Shown in pieces: positions 9,925-22,462 of a stretch of DNA of 64,000 bases. The stretch lies in NCBI RefSeq assembly GCF_000213175.1, contig NW_009799104.1, positions 2,889,190-2,953,189 of the forward strand. The letters are read 5' to 3'. Origin of the DNA: Neurospora tetrasperma FGSC 2508. Its lineage: Eukaryota; Ascomycota; Sordariomycetes; Sordariales; Sordariaceae. Position 1 is the stretch's first letter; each line of letters begins with the position of its first letter. The notes under the pieces were generated by a model. That model searched no databases and was not told the DNA's origin. It was given only the letters and a program-made list of their open reading frames with translations. The position numbers and the translations under genes are program-made.

Positions 9925-11812
9925 ATGAAGTTACTCAACCTCAACGATGGCGTCGAGGCCGGCGTCATGTGTGTAGAACCCACCCTCACAAACGATGGCA
10001 TGGACGCCCGCAACCTAGCAAAGGCCCACAAGGGTCCCATTGTCACCCACCTAGAGCATCTTCCCCGCGGCATCCACGAGACGCCCGAGGAGAGGAAAAA
10101 CCACTGGTTCGTCGGCTCCGTCGACCAAGGCACCACCTCTTCCCGCTTCCTTATCTTCAACGGCGAGGGCGACCCCGTTGCCAGCCACCAGATTGAGTTT
10201 GAGAACCTCTACCCCAAGTCAGGATGGCATGAGCACGACCCCATGACTCTGCTCAACTCGGTCGAAGAGTGCATTGAAGGTGCCATGCGTAAGTTTCAAC
10301 GACTAGGCTTCTCCAAGAACGACATCCGCTCCATCGGCATCACCAACCAGCGCGAAACCACGCTTGTGTGGGACCATGAAACCGGCGAGCCTCTCTATAA
10401 TGCCGTCGTCTGGCCCGATACTCGCACCAAGTCCCTTGTCCGCGACCTCAAGGCCAAGGACGGCGCCGATGCCATCAAGGACCTTTGCGGTCTTCCCCTC
10501 TCCACCTATCCCAGCAGCGTCAAGCTTCTTTGGCTCATTGAGAATGTTGAGGCCGTCAAGCAGGCCTACGAAGAAGGTCGTCTTGCCTTCGGCACTGTCG
10601 ACACTTGGCTGATCTACAAGCTCAATGGCGGCGCCCAGGCTGAGAGTCCTGTCCACGTAACAGACAGCACCAACGCCAGCAGAACCATGTTCATGAACAT
10701 CCGCACTCTGCAGTATGACGACAAGTTGCTAGGATTCTTCGGAATTGACCGAACCAAGGTGCATTTGCCCAAGATCGTCCCTTCGTCGGACCCTGAATGT
10801 TTCGGTCGCATTGCCAGTGGTGCGCTGTCGGGTGTGCCGATCGCTGGTTGCTTGGGCGATCAATCCAGCGCCCTGGTTGGCCAGTGCGGCTTCAACCCCG
10901 GCCAAGCAAAGAACACCTACGGCACTGGCTGCTTCCTGCTCTACAACGTCGGCACCGAGCCCGTCATCTCGCAGTACGGTCTTCTGTCCACTGTCGCCTA
11001 CGACTTTGGTCAGGGCCGCGCGCCCGTCTACGCCCTCGAAGGCAGCATTGCTGTCGCCGGCGCCGGCGTCACCTTCCTCCAGAACAACCTCAACTTCATT
11101 GAGAACGCTAAGCAAATCAACGACCTTGCCGAGTCGGTGCCCGACAACGGAGGTGTTGTGTTTGTCACCGCCTTCAGCGGCCTGTTCGCCCCTTACTGGA
11201 TCGATGATGCAAAGGGAACTTTGTGTAAGTGATCACCATTACCCACTCTTTCCACACGACTTCTCCCGACCCACCTTGGAGCATCATCCAACCGTTACAT
11301 TCATCCTACCCCGTTCCACATGAAAGATCGGAAGCTAACCTGTCATGTGCCCAATAGTCGGAATTACTCAACACACCCAAAAGGGACACATTGCTCGTGC
11401 CACTCTCGAGGCTACCTGCTTCCAGACCAAGGCTATCCTTGATGCCATGGAGAAAGACTCGGGCTGCAAGCTCAAGCTCCTCGCTGTCGATGGTGGTCTC
11501 TCCAACTCCGATCTGACCATGCAAACCCAGGCTGACATCAGCGGTATTCCCGTTGATCGTCCGGCCATGTGCGAAACCACCGCTCTTGGCGCTGCCATCG
11601 CTGCCGGCCTCGCTACCGGTGTCTGGAGCGATACCACCGAGCTCCAGGAAGTTAACCGGACCGGCCGGAAGGTCTTTGAGCCCAAGATTTCTCGCAAGTG
11701 TGCCGAGAAGAGGTTCAAGAAGTGGAACCAGGCTGTTCAGATGAGCCGCGGCTGGCTGCAAGACAATGACAACGAAGACGACGAGTGCGACGAGGAGGTG
11801 AAGAAGGCCTAA
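9925..11812 (+). CDS. GUT1: Glycerol kinase (two exons)
   Basis: Exons 9925-11224 and 11358-11812 encode 584 residues, with donor GTAAGT and acceptor AATAG. The junction reads GTL|FGITQHT. The enzyme phosphorylates glycerol with ATP to glycerol 3-phosphate in the cytosol, the entry step of glycerol catabolism. FGGY-family landmarks: DQGTTSSR at 67-74 (phosphate-binding), NQRETT at 141-146, GDQSSALVGQ at 311-320 with the catalytic Asp312, YGTGCF at 332-337, FSGLFAPYW at 417-425, and the second ATP-binding block VDGGLSNSDLTMQ at 477-489. About 60 residues precede the family's usual start, and the tail is acidic. The start is the first ATG in an ATG-free leader of about 500 nt. The length otherwise fits fungal glycerol kinases of 500-580 residues. 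It converges on the GDP-mannose pyrophosphorylase gene. Confidence 0.97.
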
Positions 11813-14800
11813 GCCGGACACCTCGCTTTCTCACCCTTTCTACACACCTTCTCTTTCCAGATCCATCGTCTCACAAGATGATCTTGTACAACATTTTGCT
11901 TGCTTTAAAAACACTGCATTGGGATTTTGCGATGGAGTTCGGGATGAGCATTTTTGGGTATATCTTTTCATTCTTTTCTCCTGTATAACTTATCATGATT
12001 GGGCTTTTTTTTGCGAGGAGTTATGGGCGAAAAAGGGCGAAATGAACAAAGCAACACACGCATGAATAAGCGTGAATGGGACTGCCGGCGGGAATAAATG
12101 GCTTGATCTAATACCTCACGAGGATACCCTCATTTAGTTCTTGGAACATTGGGACTTGGATGACCACAAGTAATTACATTATTATATGAATATTTAACAA
12201 ACTGCTCCCCATCCGTGATGGCGATTGATGTCTTTTTCCGCTTCGCTGCCTTTGTGCCTCAGAATATCTCTCATCACTCTGCTACTCCCACCCCAGTTCG
12301 TAGACATAATACATTTCCCCCATCCATGGCCGGGGTTATGCCGAACATCACTTCTCTTTCCATCACGTAACTTGCACACAGCCGGATAATCCGGACTTAC
12401 GTACCATGACTTCCGGTCTCTATCACATGTCCTTGTTGAAGTGGACAGGTGGATCATGTCATCCACATGCAGAACTAGAGGTAGGCAGATACTGTAGAAA
12501 CTCGCGAGCCTGGTCAAATACTATCGCTCTATAGGTACCGGATATGCGGCGAATTTGTACAGGTAGCTGACAGGACCAGGCCGACCCTTGTGCCTCGAAA
12601 TGTATGTAAGTTAACATAGAAGGCAATATCCCCGAGTTTACACTAACTGGAAGGCCACATTTACTGGCATATGCGTGCTTACTGGGCATACCTCTGGCAG
12701 ATTTCTGCTCTGTGTTCGGAGCCCAAAGAAGGATAGTAGGTATTTGACCAATTTCACGAGTTTCTATGATATCAAGGTGCGCACGCAGGAGAAATGTTGA
12801 AGACTTACGTACCACTAGGTACATGGAGTGGTATACTAAGGCATGTATAAATCACGCCCAATGTGCGCCGGCATTCACAGGCTGTCAGTACCTAGTCATA
12901 TGTACAAGCTCTAGCGAGATTTGGAGACGTATGAACCCCAATAACTGTCATGTCTTAGGTTGGTTTACCTTGGCTTGCCCTGGTCTTTATTGGAGTCAAT
13001 ATGAAGGTATGCATACAGCTGCTCCCTTGCCCTTGTCTACATCAACATTACCTACAAACCCACACTTTACAAGCTCTCTGGCTTCGCTGGAAAACACTGG
13101 AAATCGAGGGACATTAGTGGATGTGTGTGATTGACACTCGTTCACTGCGAGCTGGATTTTCCAAGTCGGCCTTTGGAAGCATAGAGAATATATTCTTCAG
13201 ATCTGTCACTAGAAAAGTACTTTGAGGTATGTTTGGCTCCATTTGCTATGAATCCATTTTCCAAGATCCGAGTATGTAACAATTTGCCCCCCTCACGGTG
13301 ATACAAGAAAATATCAAGCCGGAAAATCTTACCAAAAGAAATGCCCCAGACACACGGTACAGACACGCGGAACCGGCTTTTTCCCAACATCAAGTGCAAT
13401 CATGCTTGCACATCGTATAGACCATTTTGCGGACGTAGAGTCAATTGGGCTGTCATCCGTCTGCTAGTAATGGTCCAAGGTACCATATGTCTGTATGCCG
13501 TGGTTTGGGACATAAGTTTTCCTCCAAACCAAGACGTGCATACATCCCCTATACGAGCTAGATCACCACTGCCGGGCGCCTTCAAGTCTCCTTGAACACC
13601 CGCACCATACCCCTAGTCCCGCATGCTCTCCAATTTGGTTCTGGTGGTAAGTCGCTTATGACCATCACAACTCTTTTCACGAGCTAGACCGTGTAGACAC
13701 GATACAGGCTACAGAAAAGATGATCAGATGATTACAGGACGGGAGAGTTAGAACCGACTTGCAACAGTTGGAGAAATGCAAAGCGAGACGATGTAATATC
13801 AGCTTCATGCAGCAAACTAAAGGTCATGTTAGCAGGTCAGGCAACGTAGGACAAGACAGTGGGTGTCGACGGGATATACCTAAAAGCAAAACAAGGTAAG
13901 GCCAGTCTGCCCAATGTACCCAAGTACTCTAGGTAAGGCGAAGCAGTGTGAGGCAAGGCAAGGCAAGGCAATTGAAATACGGTATGGTACATGAAGACAT
14001 GCTATTAACTGCAGCTTATATCAATGTGCTTTGGTGTGACCGAGGCATTGCGAGAGATTTTGTCGACATATACCTACGACATATCGTCACTGCCTCATTG
14101 CAGAACGAACCAGTTCAACCCCTACCGACGTGAAGTGGGATATGGTGATGATGACCCAAGCTTCTTCCTTTCCTCTTGACAAGTCTTCTTTCTGCACTGC
14201 TTTCCACGTCTTCCCCGTCATTCGTTCTTCCGTTCACTCTTCCATCTTGGTCTCGCCGGAGAGCCAACTGATCAGGAAATCTCCTCTTATACATTCCTTC
14301 AACTGTCAACAACACAGGGCTGCTGGTACATACGGCAACAGCCTCACCAAACCTATACAAAACATCACCATATTGTCAAGATGGCACTTGAAGTCGAGAG
14401 AGAGAGTGGAATTGTTCAATTGCGAGTCAATTGCATGGTCATGTCTGACCACCCCAATGACCCATATTTCATGCTATGGCATAACAGAACCTTTTCAGCA
14501 AGCGTTGCCATAGTCCAGACTCCTTTTTGCTCTCCCATGCCCTTTTTTCAAGTCCTCCCGGAAATGCGTCGTCCTTTCTCTCCCCAAGGACAAATTCGCA
14601 TGCAACAAATCCGGCCTCGCATACCATATTACCACATGCTCAGAAAATGTCGTTACAGTATAGCATGATTCAGGTCCGCGTATCGAGAACCATCTTGAGA
14701 AGTCATCCGCCGTAAAATCATTCCGCGCCAGGTTCCGTTTGTTGCGGACGATGAAACAAAATGCGTTAAACCGAGAAGAATATCAAGATCGAAGAGGGGA

Positions 14801-15046
14801 GAAAGCGGAGGAGACCGGAGGGTTGTATTTCTTTTTTGCGTCATTCAGCAACGGCACAGATGGTAGGAGCCGAGTCACGAGAGAGAAGTAAGGCAGGTAA
14901 AAAGTCGAAGAGGTGAAAAAGGTATGGCGGTGTCGAGAAAAGATTTAAAAAGGTGGTATATTTTTCGAAGAAATTAAGATGAATGATTATGGTAGCTCGT
15001 CTCGTCATCGTTACGGTCGCGGAAAGTCAGGACTAGATGGCTTCGT
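11813..15046. other. Long convergent intergenic region, no gene recognised
   Basis: 3.2 kb between two converging stop codons. It should contain both 3' UTRs. Open frames are short, overlap on both strands and show no protein-like composition or domain motifs. There are short degenerate AGGCA/AGGTA repeats at about 13930-13972. I see no transposon ends or RNA gene. Confidence 0.5.
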
Positions 15047-16487
15047 TTACATGATAATGGCCGGTACGTCGACGTTGGCCTTGATGGTCTTGTGTGGCAG
15101 AATGCTGCCGCCGTTAACGTAAATCTCGTCGCCAATGGTGACATCGTCGCCGAGAACTGTTACGTTCTCGAGACGGGCCCACTTGCCAACCGTGCTGTTC
15201 CAGCCAACAATGGTGCTCTTGACCCAAGCGTGGTCCTTGACCTTGGATCCCTCGAGCAACACACAGCGCTGCAGACGGACACCGTCGCCAACGACAACGT
15301 TGGGGCCAATAGTAACATTAGGTCCAATTCTGCAGTTCTTGCCGATCTTCGCTGAGGGGTCGATAAGAACGTTGCCGCCGTGGATGTAGGGCAGAGTGGT
15401 GGGGGCGAGCTCCTTGGAGCCCTTCTTGGTAAGGGAGGAAAGATAGAGGCAGGTACCCGTCAGGAAATCCTTGGGCTGACCGATGTCCATCCAGAAGCCC
15501 TCAAGGTCGAAAGAGTGTAATTGACCGTCCCTGACCATGGCAGGGAAGGTCTCCTGTTCGATGGAAGTGGGCCGCAGCTCAACGCGGTCAATAACTGAGG
15601 GGTTGAAGATGTAGAGGCCGGCGTTGATGCGGTTGCCGACGAACTGCACGGGTTTCTCAACGAAGCGGTCGATGCGAGATGGGTGGTTGGGCTTGTGGAC
15701 GACGACACCATACTTGGAAGGCTCCTCCACCTTGGTCACCACGATGGTACCCTCGTCACCGTGGGCCTTGTGGAAGGCGGCGAGCTCCTTGAAGGGATAT
15801 TCGCAGGTAACGTCGGAGTTGAGGACAAAGAAGGGAGTGTCGTCTTTCCTGAGGACGTCCTCGGCCAACTTCAGGGGACCAGCAGTGCCCAGGGGCTCGC
15901 TTTCGATAGAGATGGTAATGTTGATACCGAACTGCTTCTCGTACTGCATTGGGGGAGAGAAGAAAGGGTTAGCAAGGGACCTCTAGTCGGGGGGGCCTTC
16001 TTTTCCGAAGGAGCTTGTCACTAACCTCAGCCAAGTACTTCTCCATAATTTCAGGGCGATAGTTGACGGCGAGAACGATGTCGGTAACACCGGCTGCCGC
16101 AAGGGCCTCGATCTGGTGCAGAATCATTCGCTTGTTGCCGAACTCGACCAGGGGCTTGGGCATGGTCAAGGTCTATATCGAGAGACGTGGTTAGTCGTGA
16201 CGTCGAATTGCTATGACGGCTACCAGGCCGCAGGCAGGCCAGCCATGAGGCCATGGCATGGCATCCCATGGCACGGCCCAGGATAATATGGTTGGGGGGT
16301 CGCTTACGAGAGGGCGAAGGCGAGTGCCAAAGCCGCCGACGAGAATAAGAGCTGCAACAGGGGGGGAACGCGTCAGTCAGGGTTCTCGTCATTGTAGGGT
16401 CCATTGTGTGGGCCAAGAGCACCAGCACCGGGAGAGACGAGGCAGAGAGGGAAGGGGGTGAGGAATCGAGGAGAGCTTACCCTTCAT
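15047..16487 (-). CDS. PSA1: Mannose-1-phosphate guanylyltransferase (GDP-mannose pyrophosphorylase), four exons
   Basis: Exons in transcript order: 16487-16481 (only 7 nt: ATG, AAG, G), 16351-16308, 16172-16026 and 15943-15047, giving 364 residues, the usual length for this enzyme. Every junction keeps phase. It makes GDP-mannose from mannose 1-phosphate and GTP in the cytosol, the donor for N- and O-glycosylation, GPI anchors and wall mannans. The N-terminal nucleotidyltransferase domain shows the signature [18 protein letters not shown] at 8-25, metal-binding Asp110 in LNSDV, the EKP motif near 162 and RINAGLYIF at 171-179. Asp219 lies in WMDIGQP. From about 253 to 345 come left-handed beta-helix hexapeptide repeats ([20 protein letters not shown]), the oligomerisation domain. 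It is complete with no odd residues. The first intron directly follows seven coding bases, so the true start would be missed without splicing. Confidence 0.97.
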
Positions 16488-19400
16488 GATTGCTGGTTTT
16501 GGTGGTGGTTGTGTTGGTGGAAGTGTCGGTCGTAACGGTCGTGATAGACAACGAGCGTATCGCAGAAAGGGTTGTTCAACGAGTGTAAGAAGGAAGGAAG
16601 AAGCTGGAAAGGCGGCTTGCTACAACCGGTGCAAGAACTGGAGCGTTGTGAAAAGGGGGGAAGTGATTACTTATGGCCTCTTGGCGGGAATTAACGACGA
16701 CCTGTCAAGTAAGAAGAACAGGACGATTGGTGCGATGGTGATAGAAGGGAATATGGTGGTGTGTCCCGAGGACGAAAGGTGTGGTTTGGAGGTGGGAGAA
16801 GGTGGGATGATGTATGGAAGTGGAAGCGAAGATTAATGTTTCCTGTTGATTGAGGACACCCTGGATGGATCTTTTTTTCGAGTCGAGGGTCCCGGACGGT
16901 CGAGTCTCTGCCCGCTTTGTGTGTGTTGCGGGCTGAATGGATGCCAGATGGTCTGAGGCTGCCCGCTGCTACTATGTATTTTACACTAGTGTACACTTTT
17001 GGCTCCCGGGCCACTCAGCTTCCATTCCCCTGGCTGGTGGACGGGAACAGGGGGCCAGGTCACACACCTCGTCCCGGGCCACTTCCAGTCACCAGTTTGG
17101 CTCCCGCACGCAGGCACCTCCCCACCTGAACCCTCTTTACCAAAGTACCTACGTACCTACTCCACGGGCAGTCTCGACGTTTCCGTCACGAATTCCATGC
17201 ACATTCATCTTCCCTTTTCGTCCATTGTATTTCACCCATTCCACACAACCAGGTTGGGCCGTCTTCTTCACCACTGCGCTCTGCAGCGGCCAGGCTGTCA
17301 TTGCTGTTTCCATCTCGAGCTGGTTTGGGCATGGCGCAGCAGCTTCCGGTGGGTTCCCTGCCCGATGATTTCCTGGTCCATCGATGCCACTGCACCATGC
17401 TAAAACGGTCCGCTAGCGGTTCCTGTGGCCCGTGCTCCATCTCCGGTGCTCTCTTTGTGGTCAAGTTGGGGAAGCCTGGAAAGGGGCACGGCCTCGAATG
17501 GACATGTCCCATTCGTTGAAGCCTCCACCAAAGAGGGGCAGACCACCCAAGAGATCCAAGCGGGCTCGCCAATCAAACCACATCAATCTCCTTGACGAGA
17601 TTGGCTTGCGCCGTTGCAGAACACCATCCCCTGAATTTCCAACAATGCTTCTTTTGTTTCGGTGCCCCCCCCCCTTTTTTTTAGTGTAGCCACGGCGCCG
17701 CCCGAGCAGGTCAACGTCGACGACATCAGTCAGACCTGCCAACTCGATAAGCGATTTCGCTTGACTTATATCGCGATAATCTACAAGATGTTTCAGGTGC
17801 AGACAATTGGCCTGTGTGGTCATCAACTTGATGTCTGCCCATCGTTCGGACGTTGAAGTTATACTCGACGAGTATACACACGCAATCCCCAAAAACTTGC
17901 CCCTCTGTCTCATAAAAGTCATGTGTTCCATCTTCCGCCCGTGGGTCGTGGGTCAAGGAATCTTTGCTGCAGCACACCCCGCCCACTCTACGACTCCACG
18001 AACTACGCTACAAACCTGCTTTTGGCACAACATCGTCAGAGTTGGGCCGAACTAAGTCAAAATAACAATAACAAAATTACACTCTGAGCCTCAAGCACAG
18101 AGCTGACTCTGTGAATGCTTCTACGCCGTTTGCGATATCCTCCATCGGGTAATGGGGGAATTCGAGCAGATCGTTCAAAATGTCAAAACAGGCTTCCATG
18201 TCGAGGAAATGAAGGGTGTTTTATCCACAGCGGTTATCTCGATACACCGACCCTGACTGACCCAGAAATATCCCGAAATGTGGAAATGGGCTATCGTACC
18301 ATGTATACACAACTTCATCAAAAGTTCAATGTGATCTCTCATACCTGCCTGTTGTGGTGGTGGTGGTGGCGGTTGTTATACGAGGTACATTAAAGGATGA
18401 TACTTCGTGTGGTGACTGCGGTCTCACTTCTCACCTTATGGCACACGAGCTTACATTACTTACGTAGGAATGTATATACCTCTGTGTCAAATGAAATCTG
18501 GAAGCTCGACCATCAGACGAGAAATGATGGAGGATCTTGAAGACAGGCGAGTCGAGTGGTATACAGCGTACAATACATACCACAATGCGCATACGTAAGC
18601 CCATTTCCATAGTAATCCGCAACCGCAACCGCAACCGCCCGAGACAAGGATACCCACCATCCCCCAAATCCCTTCTGACCTCCAATGAAACAAGCACCGC
18701 CACGTTCGATGTTTTGCAGTGGTACTACTATTGCCCCGAACCTAAGCCTGGTCCAAGTATATAACCCATATACATAGGTGCTGGTGATCGCAATCATCAC
18801 GGTTCTGTGGCGTCGATAATAATATGTCAATCACTCACTGGGTCCTAGAGTAAACCGGAGATTGGCGGCTCCCACGATGGCACGAGATACGCTGCTCTTC
18901 AGGTTTGTGAACTCCATTACTTATCCTTCTTTTCATTCCTCAATTTCTGCTCAAGCATTGAAATCATAGGTCGTCTATCAACTACCCTTGAAGTCTCCAG
19001 TCTTGAAAGTTGGAGTTCCATCGACGAACTGAATCCGTGGATTTAGTATCTGACCCCTGACATCCCAAAGTTCAAAGTCCGGGCTTCTAACGTACTACAT
19101 AACCCTTACCTTACCCTGGACGGATCCTAAACTCTAGAGAAGTGCCAACCATACATATATCATCCTAGCGGTCCGCTCGCTTGATTTCCCTTTCCATGTA
19201 CCTTCCTTCGTTCTTCCCTTCCCTAGCCCAGCAGGCCCCCAGTTACATATGTACCGCACCCTTGACCTCATTTGAGAACTTTACCCCTGGGCAGTCCCGC
19301 AGGACGCGGGCTGGATGGGGACTACTGAAACGGAGCTCTATCGGGATGAGAACTGCAATGTCGGTACGAGGCTGATCGAGCATAGCGAATCGGGATCGGA

Positions 19401-19640
19401 CTGGGGTTATAGGGCTGGAATGGGTGGACGTCTGCTCCCATGTACTCATGTGCTAACAATATTCGTTTGAAATCCGCGCTACACATGTTAGTGCAGATGT
19501 ACCGACCACTTTGATCTTATATCGACGGTTGAGAATGATACAAAGGAGAACATGTCACAGTAACATAATATCATACTTAAAGTATCCACCAAGATTGAGC
19601 AATGTCGCGAGAAAACGATTGTGTTCTTTTTATCAACCAT

Positions 19641-19669
19641 GTCATCATCATCATCATCATCATCATCAT
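19641..19669. repeat. (TCA)n microsatellite
   Basis: About nine and a half perfect copies of TCA in intergenic DNA. No gene context is recognised. Confidence 0.95.
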
Positions 19670-19737
19670 CGTCACCCTCTATCTTGTTCACGGGTGCGAC
19701 GAGTCATATGCGCTGCGTTACTTGATGCTGTCATCAC

Positions 19738-19815
19738 CCCCTCCTCTGACCATCTATTCCCCCGTCAGATCCCCTCCTCTCACCATCTACCCCCCCGTCA
19801 GATCCCCTCCTCTGC
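19738..19815. repeat. 33-bp tandem repeat, about 2.4 copies
   Basis: A pyrimidine-rich unit beginning CCCCTCCTCT and ending CCCCGTCAGAT is repeated with exact 33-bp spacing at 19738, 19771 and 19804. The copies differ at a few positions and the last is truncated. No open frame uses it convincingly. Confidence 0.85.
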
Positions 19816-20832
19816 ACCAGCACTCAAGTTGCCTGGTCTCGTCATCAGTGTCTTTTTAGAGATGCCGTTTCGTTAAGTCGTAAAATCATGAAGAATAAAT
19901 TCCCAGAAGAGAAGAAAGAGTGGGGAAAGAAGAAGAATAAAGCCGCGAACCTCCCATGCCAGACTCCCCTCCCCCCTCCTGATACAAGAACGCGAGGAAG
20001 TAAAGTGCTCCGACCGATCAAGATTCAGCCCAGTATGCCCTTCGCTGAATCAATGAGTCCGTGTCTCCCGGCGAAAAAAGAGAACAGATGTTTTGCGGCA
20101 AAGTATGAGGGCCTACGCGTGGACATACCGCTCCAATGTCTCGTGAAGGTGCGAAACCTATCCAGTTCAGGCGGAATGAATGGACTGCCTTTTAAGACAG
20201 CTGCAATAACAATGACATGTGTCCCAAACCAAAAAGGAGTGGCCATATGGAAGTGTCTTGCCTCGGTATTTCGAACTCAAGGTTCGATCAAGCCAAGGTG
20301 AAAGCGGTCTTAGACACATATGAAGCTGTCCAAAGTCCGCATAAAGCATTGAGAAAGGACATTCCCTTATCAGCTGGATCAGGCTGGATCAGGGACTTCC
20401 AATCCAAGTACGGCTGTACTTCAATAATACGGACGAAGCTTTTTTGAGGCCCAGTGAGGCTTCCAAAACAACCGAAAACCCGTCAAAGACGAGGAAAACC
20501 CGGAGGATCCAAAATAAGGGAATGAAGTAGAATCGTGACAACGCATCAGATCCCTGTAATCTATATTCCGTAGGTCGTCCAGTCATGAATTTTGCCGATG
20601 CAGCTTTTGTGCGTGTAGAAACCAGTGGTGATGCTATTCGTTCGTCCTTTTCCGAGTCGTCGATTGATCGTCACCTAAGGGTATAAATCCCGGGTCTTAT
20701 CACCGTGTTGCTGTGAAGCGTGAAGAAGTATAGAAGAAAACAAGAAAATCCGAATCCGCTGATCGAGAAGGAATCCACGCCTTTCCAAGGGATTGTGTTG
20801 CCTTCTGCCAAGGTGTGGCAGCTCCACAGCCC

Positions 20833-22462
20833 TTATTCCACCGAAGCAGTCGAGCTGCTGCTTGATTCATCTCCGGAATGCCGAGTGCGGTGTCCATGCG
20901 TATAGTGAGAAGACGTTTGAGGACGGCTGCTCCGTCTGGACTTGTGCTTGGCCTCGTCTGCCGGCAACCCTTGGACGATTCCGTTGCGAGCCAGCATCCC
21001 TCCATTGACCGAGAAATTTCGGCAAACCATAAACGCACGCATGGCCGCGTTTTCCTGAGCAAGTCCATGTGTTTGATATGGGATATCTGTTTGATATTCG
21101 CGGCCGTTGACGAGAACCAAGCAGGTAAAGCCACTGCCATCACGATAACACTCGTAGGAGGGATCGTGCCATCCACGCCGCCGGCAAAGACCTGTAGAAA
21201 CCCAAATTAGTAGCTTTTCTCATCAGAGTATCGACAGTACCTAGGCTCAATCATGAAAAAGCATGAGCCATGTGCAGATGGATTCCGTGCCTGCGTGGCA
21301 GCCGAACACGGATGCCTCAGCCCTATGACCGGGGTTGGTTTGATCTGTGGGTAACGGGGGGGGGGGGGGGGGGGGGGGGGCAAAAAAAACCCCTGGGGAA
21401 AAATCTGGAAAAAAAAAAAANNNNNNNNNNNNNNNNNNNNNNNNNNNNNNNNNNNNNNNNNNNNNNNNNNNNNNNNNNNNNNNNNNNNNNNNNNNNNNNN
21501 NNNNNNNNNNNNNNNNNNNNNNNNNNNNNNNNNNNNNNNNNNNNNNNNNNNNNNNNNNNNNNNNNNNNNNNNNNNNNNNNNNNNNNNNNNNNNNNNNNNN
21601 NNNNNNNNNNNNNNNNNNNNNNNNNNNNNNNNNNNNNNNNNNNNNNNNNNNNNNNNNNNNNNNNNNNNNNNNNNNNNNNNNNNNNNNNNNNNNNNNNNNN
21701 NNNNNNNNNNNNNNNNNNNNNNNNNNNNNNNNNNNNNNNNNNNNNNNNNNNNNNNNNNNNNNNNNNNNNNNNNNNNNNNNNNNNNNNNNNNNNNNNNNNN
21801 NNNNNNNNNNNNNNNNNNNNNNNNNNNNNNNNNNNNNNNNNNNNNNNNNNNNNNNNNNNNNNNNNNNNNNNNNNNNNNNNNNNNNNNNNNNNNNNNNNNN
21901 NNNNNNNNNNNNNNNNNNNNNNNNNNNNNNNNNNNNNNNNNNNNNNNNNNNNNNNNNNNNNNNNNNNNNNNNNNNNNNNNNNNNNNNNNNNNNNNNNNNN
22001 NNNNNNNNNNNNNNNNNNNNNNNNNNNNNNNNNNNNNNNNNNNNNNNNNNNNNNNNNNNNNNNNNNNNNNNNNNNNNNNNNNNNNNNNNNNNNNNNNNNN
22101 NNNNNNNNNNNNNNNNNNNNNNNNNNNNNNNNNNNNNNNNNNNNNNNNNNNNNNNNNNNNNNNNNNNNNNNNNNNNNNNNNNNNNNNNNNNNNNNNNNNN
22201 NNNNNTTGGGGGGGGGGGGGGGCAAGATGACACCTGGTGTACGATCTCTGGAAGAAGAAAAAGACGCGGGACATCTCCATGTTGTGGAAATCTCATGCAG
22301 GGGTAAACCATTCCCAAGGGGGAAATGTCATGCCTCGTGACAACACCCCACAACAAGATTGGTAGTGTAGGATTTGTGATTAAATTGGAAAGCGAGGTTG
22401 GACAGCAAAAATTGACGCTTGAGTGACTTACTCTCCAGATACTGCATGTAGAAACCAGCCAT
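20833..22462 (-). CDS. Small single-domain dsRNA-binding (DRBM) protein, two exons across the gap
   Basis: Exon 1 is 22462-22432 (MAGFYMQYLE plus one base, donor GTAAGT). Exon 2 is 21191-20833, after acceptor CTACAG. Together they make 390 nt in frame, 129 residues, and the junction reads YLE|SLCRRRGWHDP. Residues about 5-72 match the double-stranded RNA-binding motif: helix 1 with the LCRRRGW loop, DPSYECYRDGSGFTCLV, then VNGREYQTD and the closing helix AQENAAMRAFMVC. The closing helix lacks the classic KKxAK basic patch, having QENAAMRA instead. A polar, Ser/Arg/His-rich tail follows. No catalytic domain is present, so it may act as an adaptor or RNA chaperone. A link to RNA silencing is only a guess. 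The intron spans the 785 Ns, which probably do not exist. Exon 1 alone could be questioned, but the phase match and the fold continuity support it. Confidence 0.75.
21421..22205. other. Assembly gap (785 N) flanked by poly-G and degraded sequence
   Basis: Left of the gap is a 25-base G run (21356-21380) followed by 40 bases dominated by A, C and G runs. Right of the gap is a 15-base G run (22208-22222). The 40 bases left of the gap align with the bases that follow the right-hand G run (from 22223) as an error-rich copy. The gap therefore probably reflects failed joining across one poly-G tract. It lies inside the intron of the dsRNA-binding gene. Confidence 0.85.

Larger units (their letters stand above)
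16488..20832. other. Gene-poor stretch, left part
   Basis: 4.3 kb upstream of the GDP-mannose pyrophosphorylase gene and downstream of the dsRNA-binding gene. The first few hundred bases probably hold the promoter. No frame here reads like a conserved protein. A C-run at about 17666, a trinucleotide repeat at 19641 and a 33-bp tandem repeat at 19738 are the only structures that stand out. Confidence 0.5.

Noticed and set aside
22208-22330. Alternative second exon for the dsRNA-binding gene after CTTCCAG (22250 region)
   Set aside because: It would run straight into the poly-G tract and encode poly-Pro, while the exon at 21191 gives a continuous dsRNA-binding fold.
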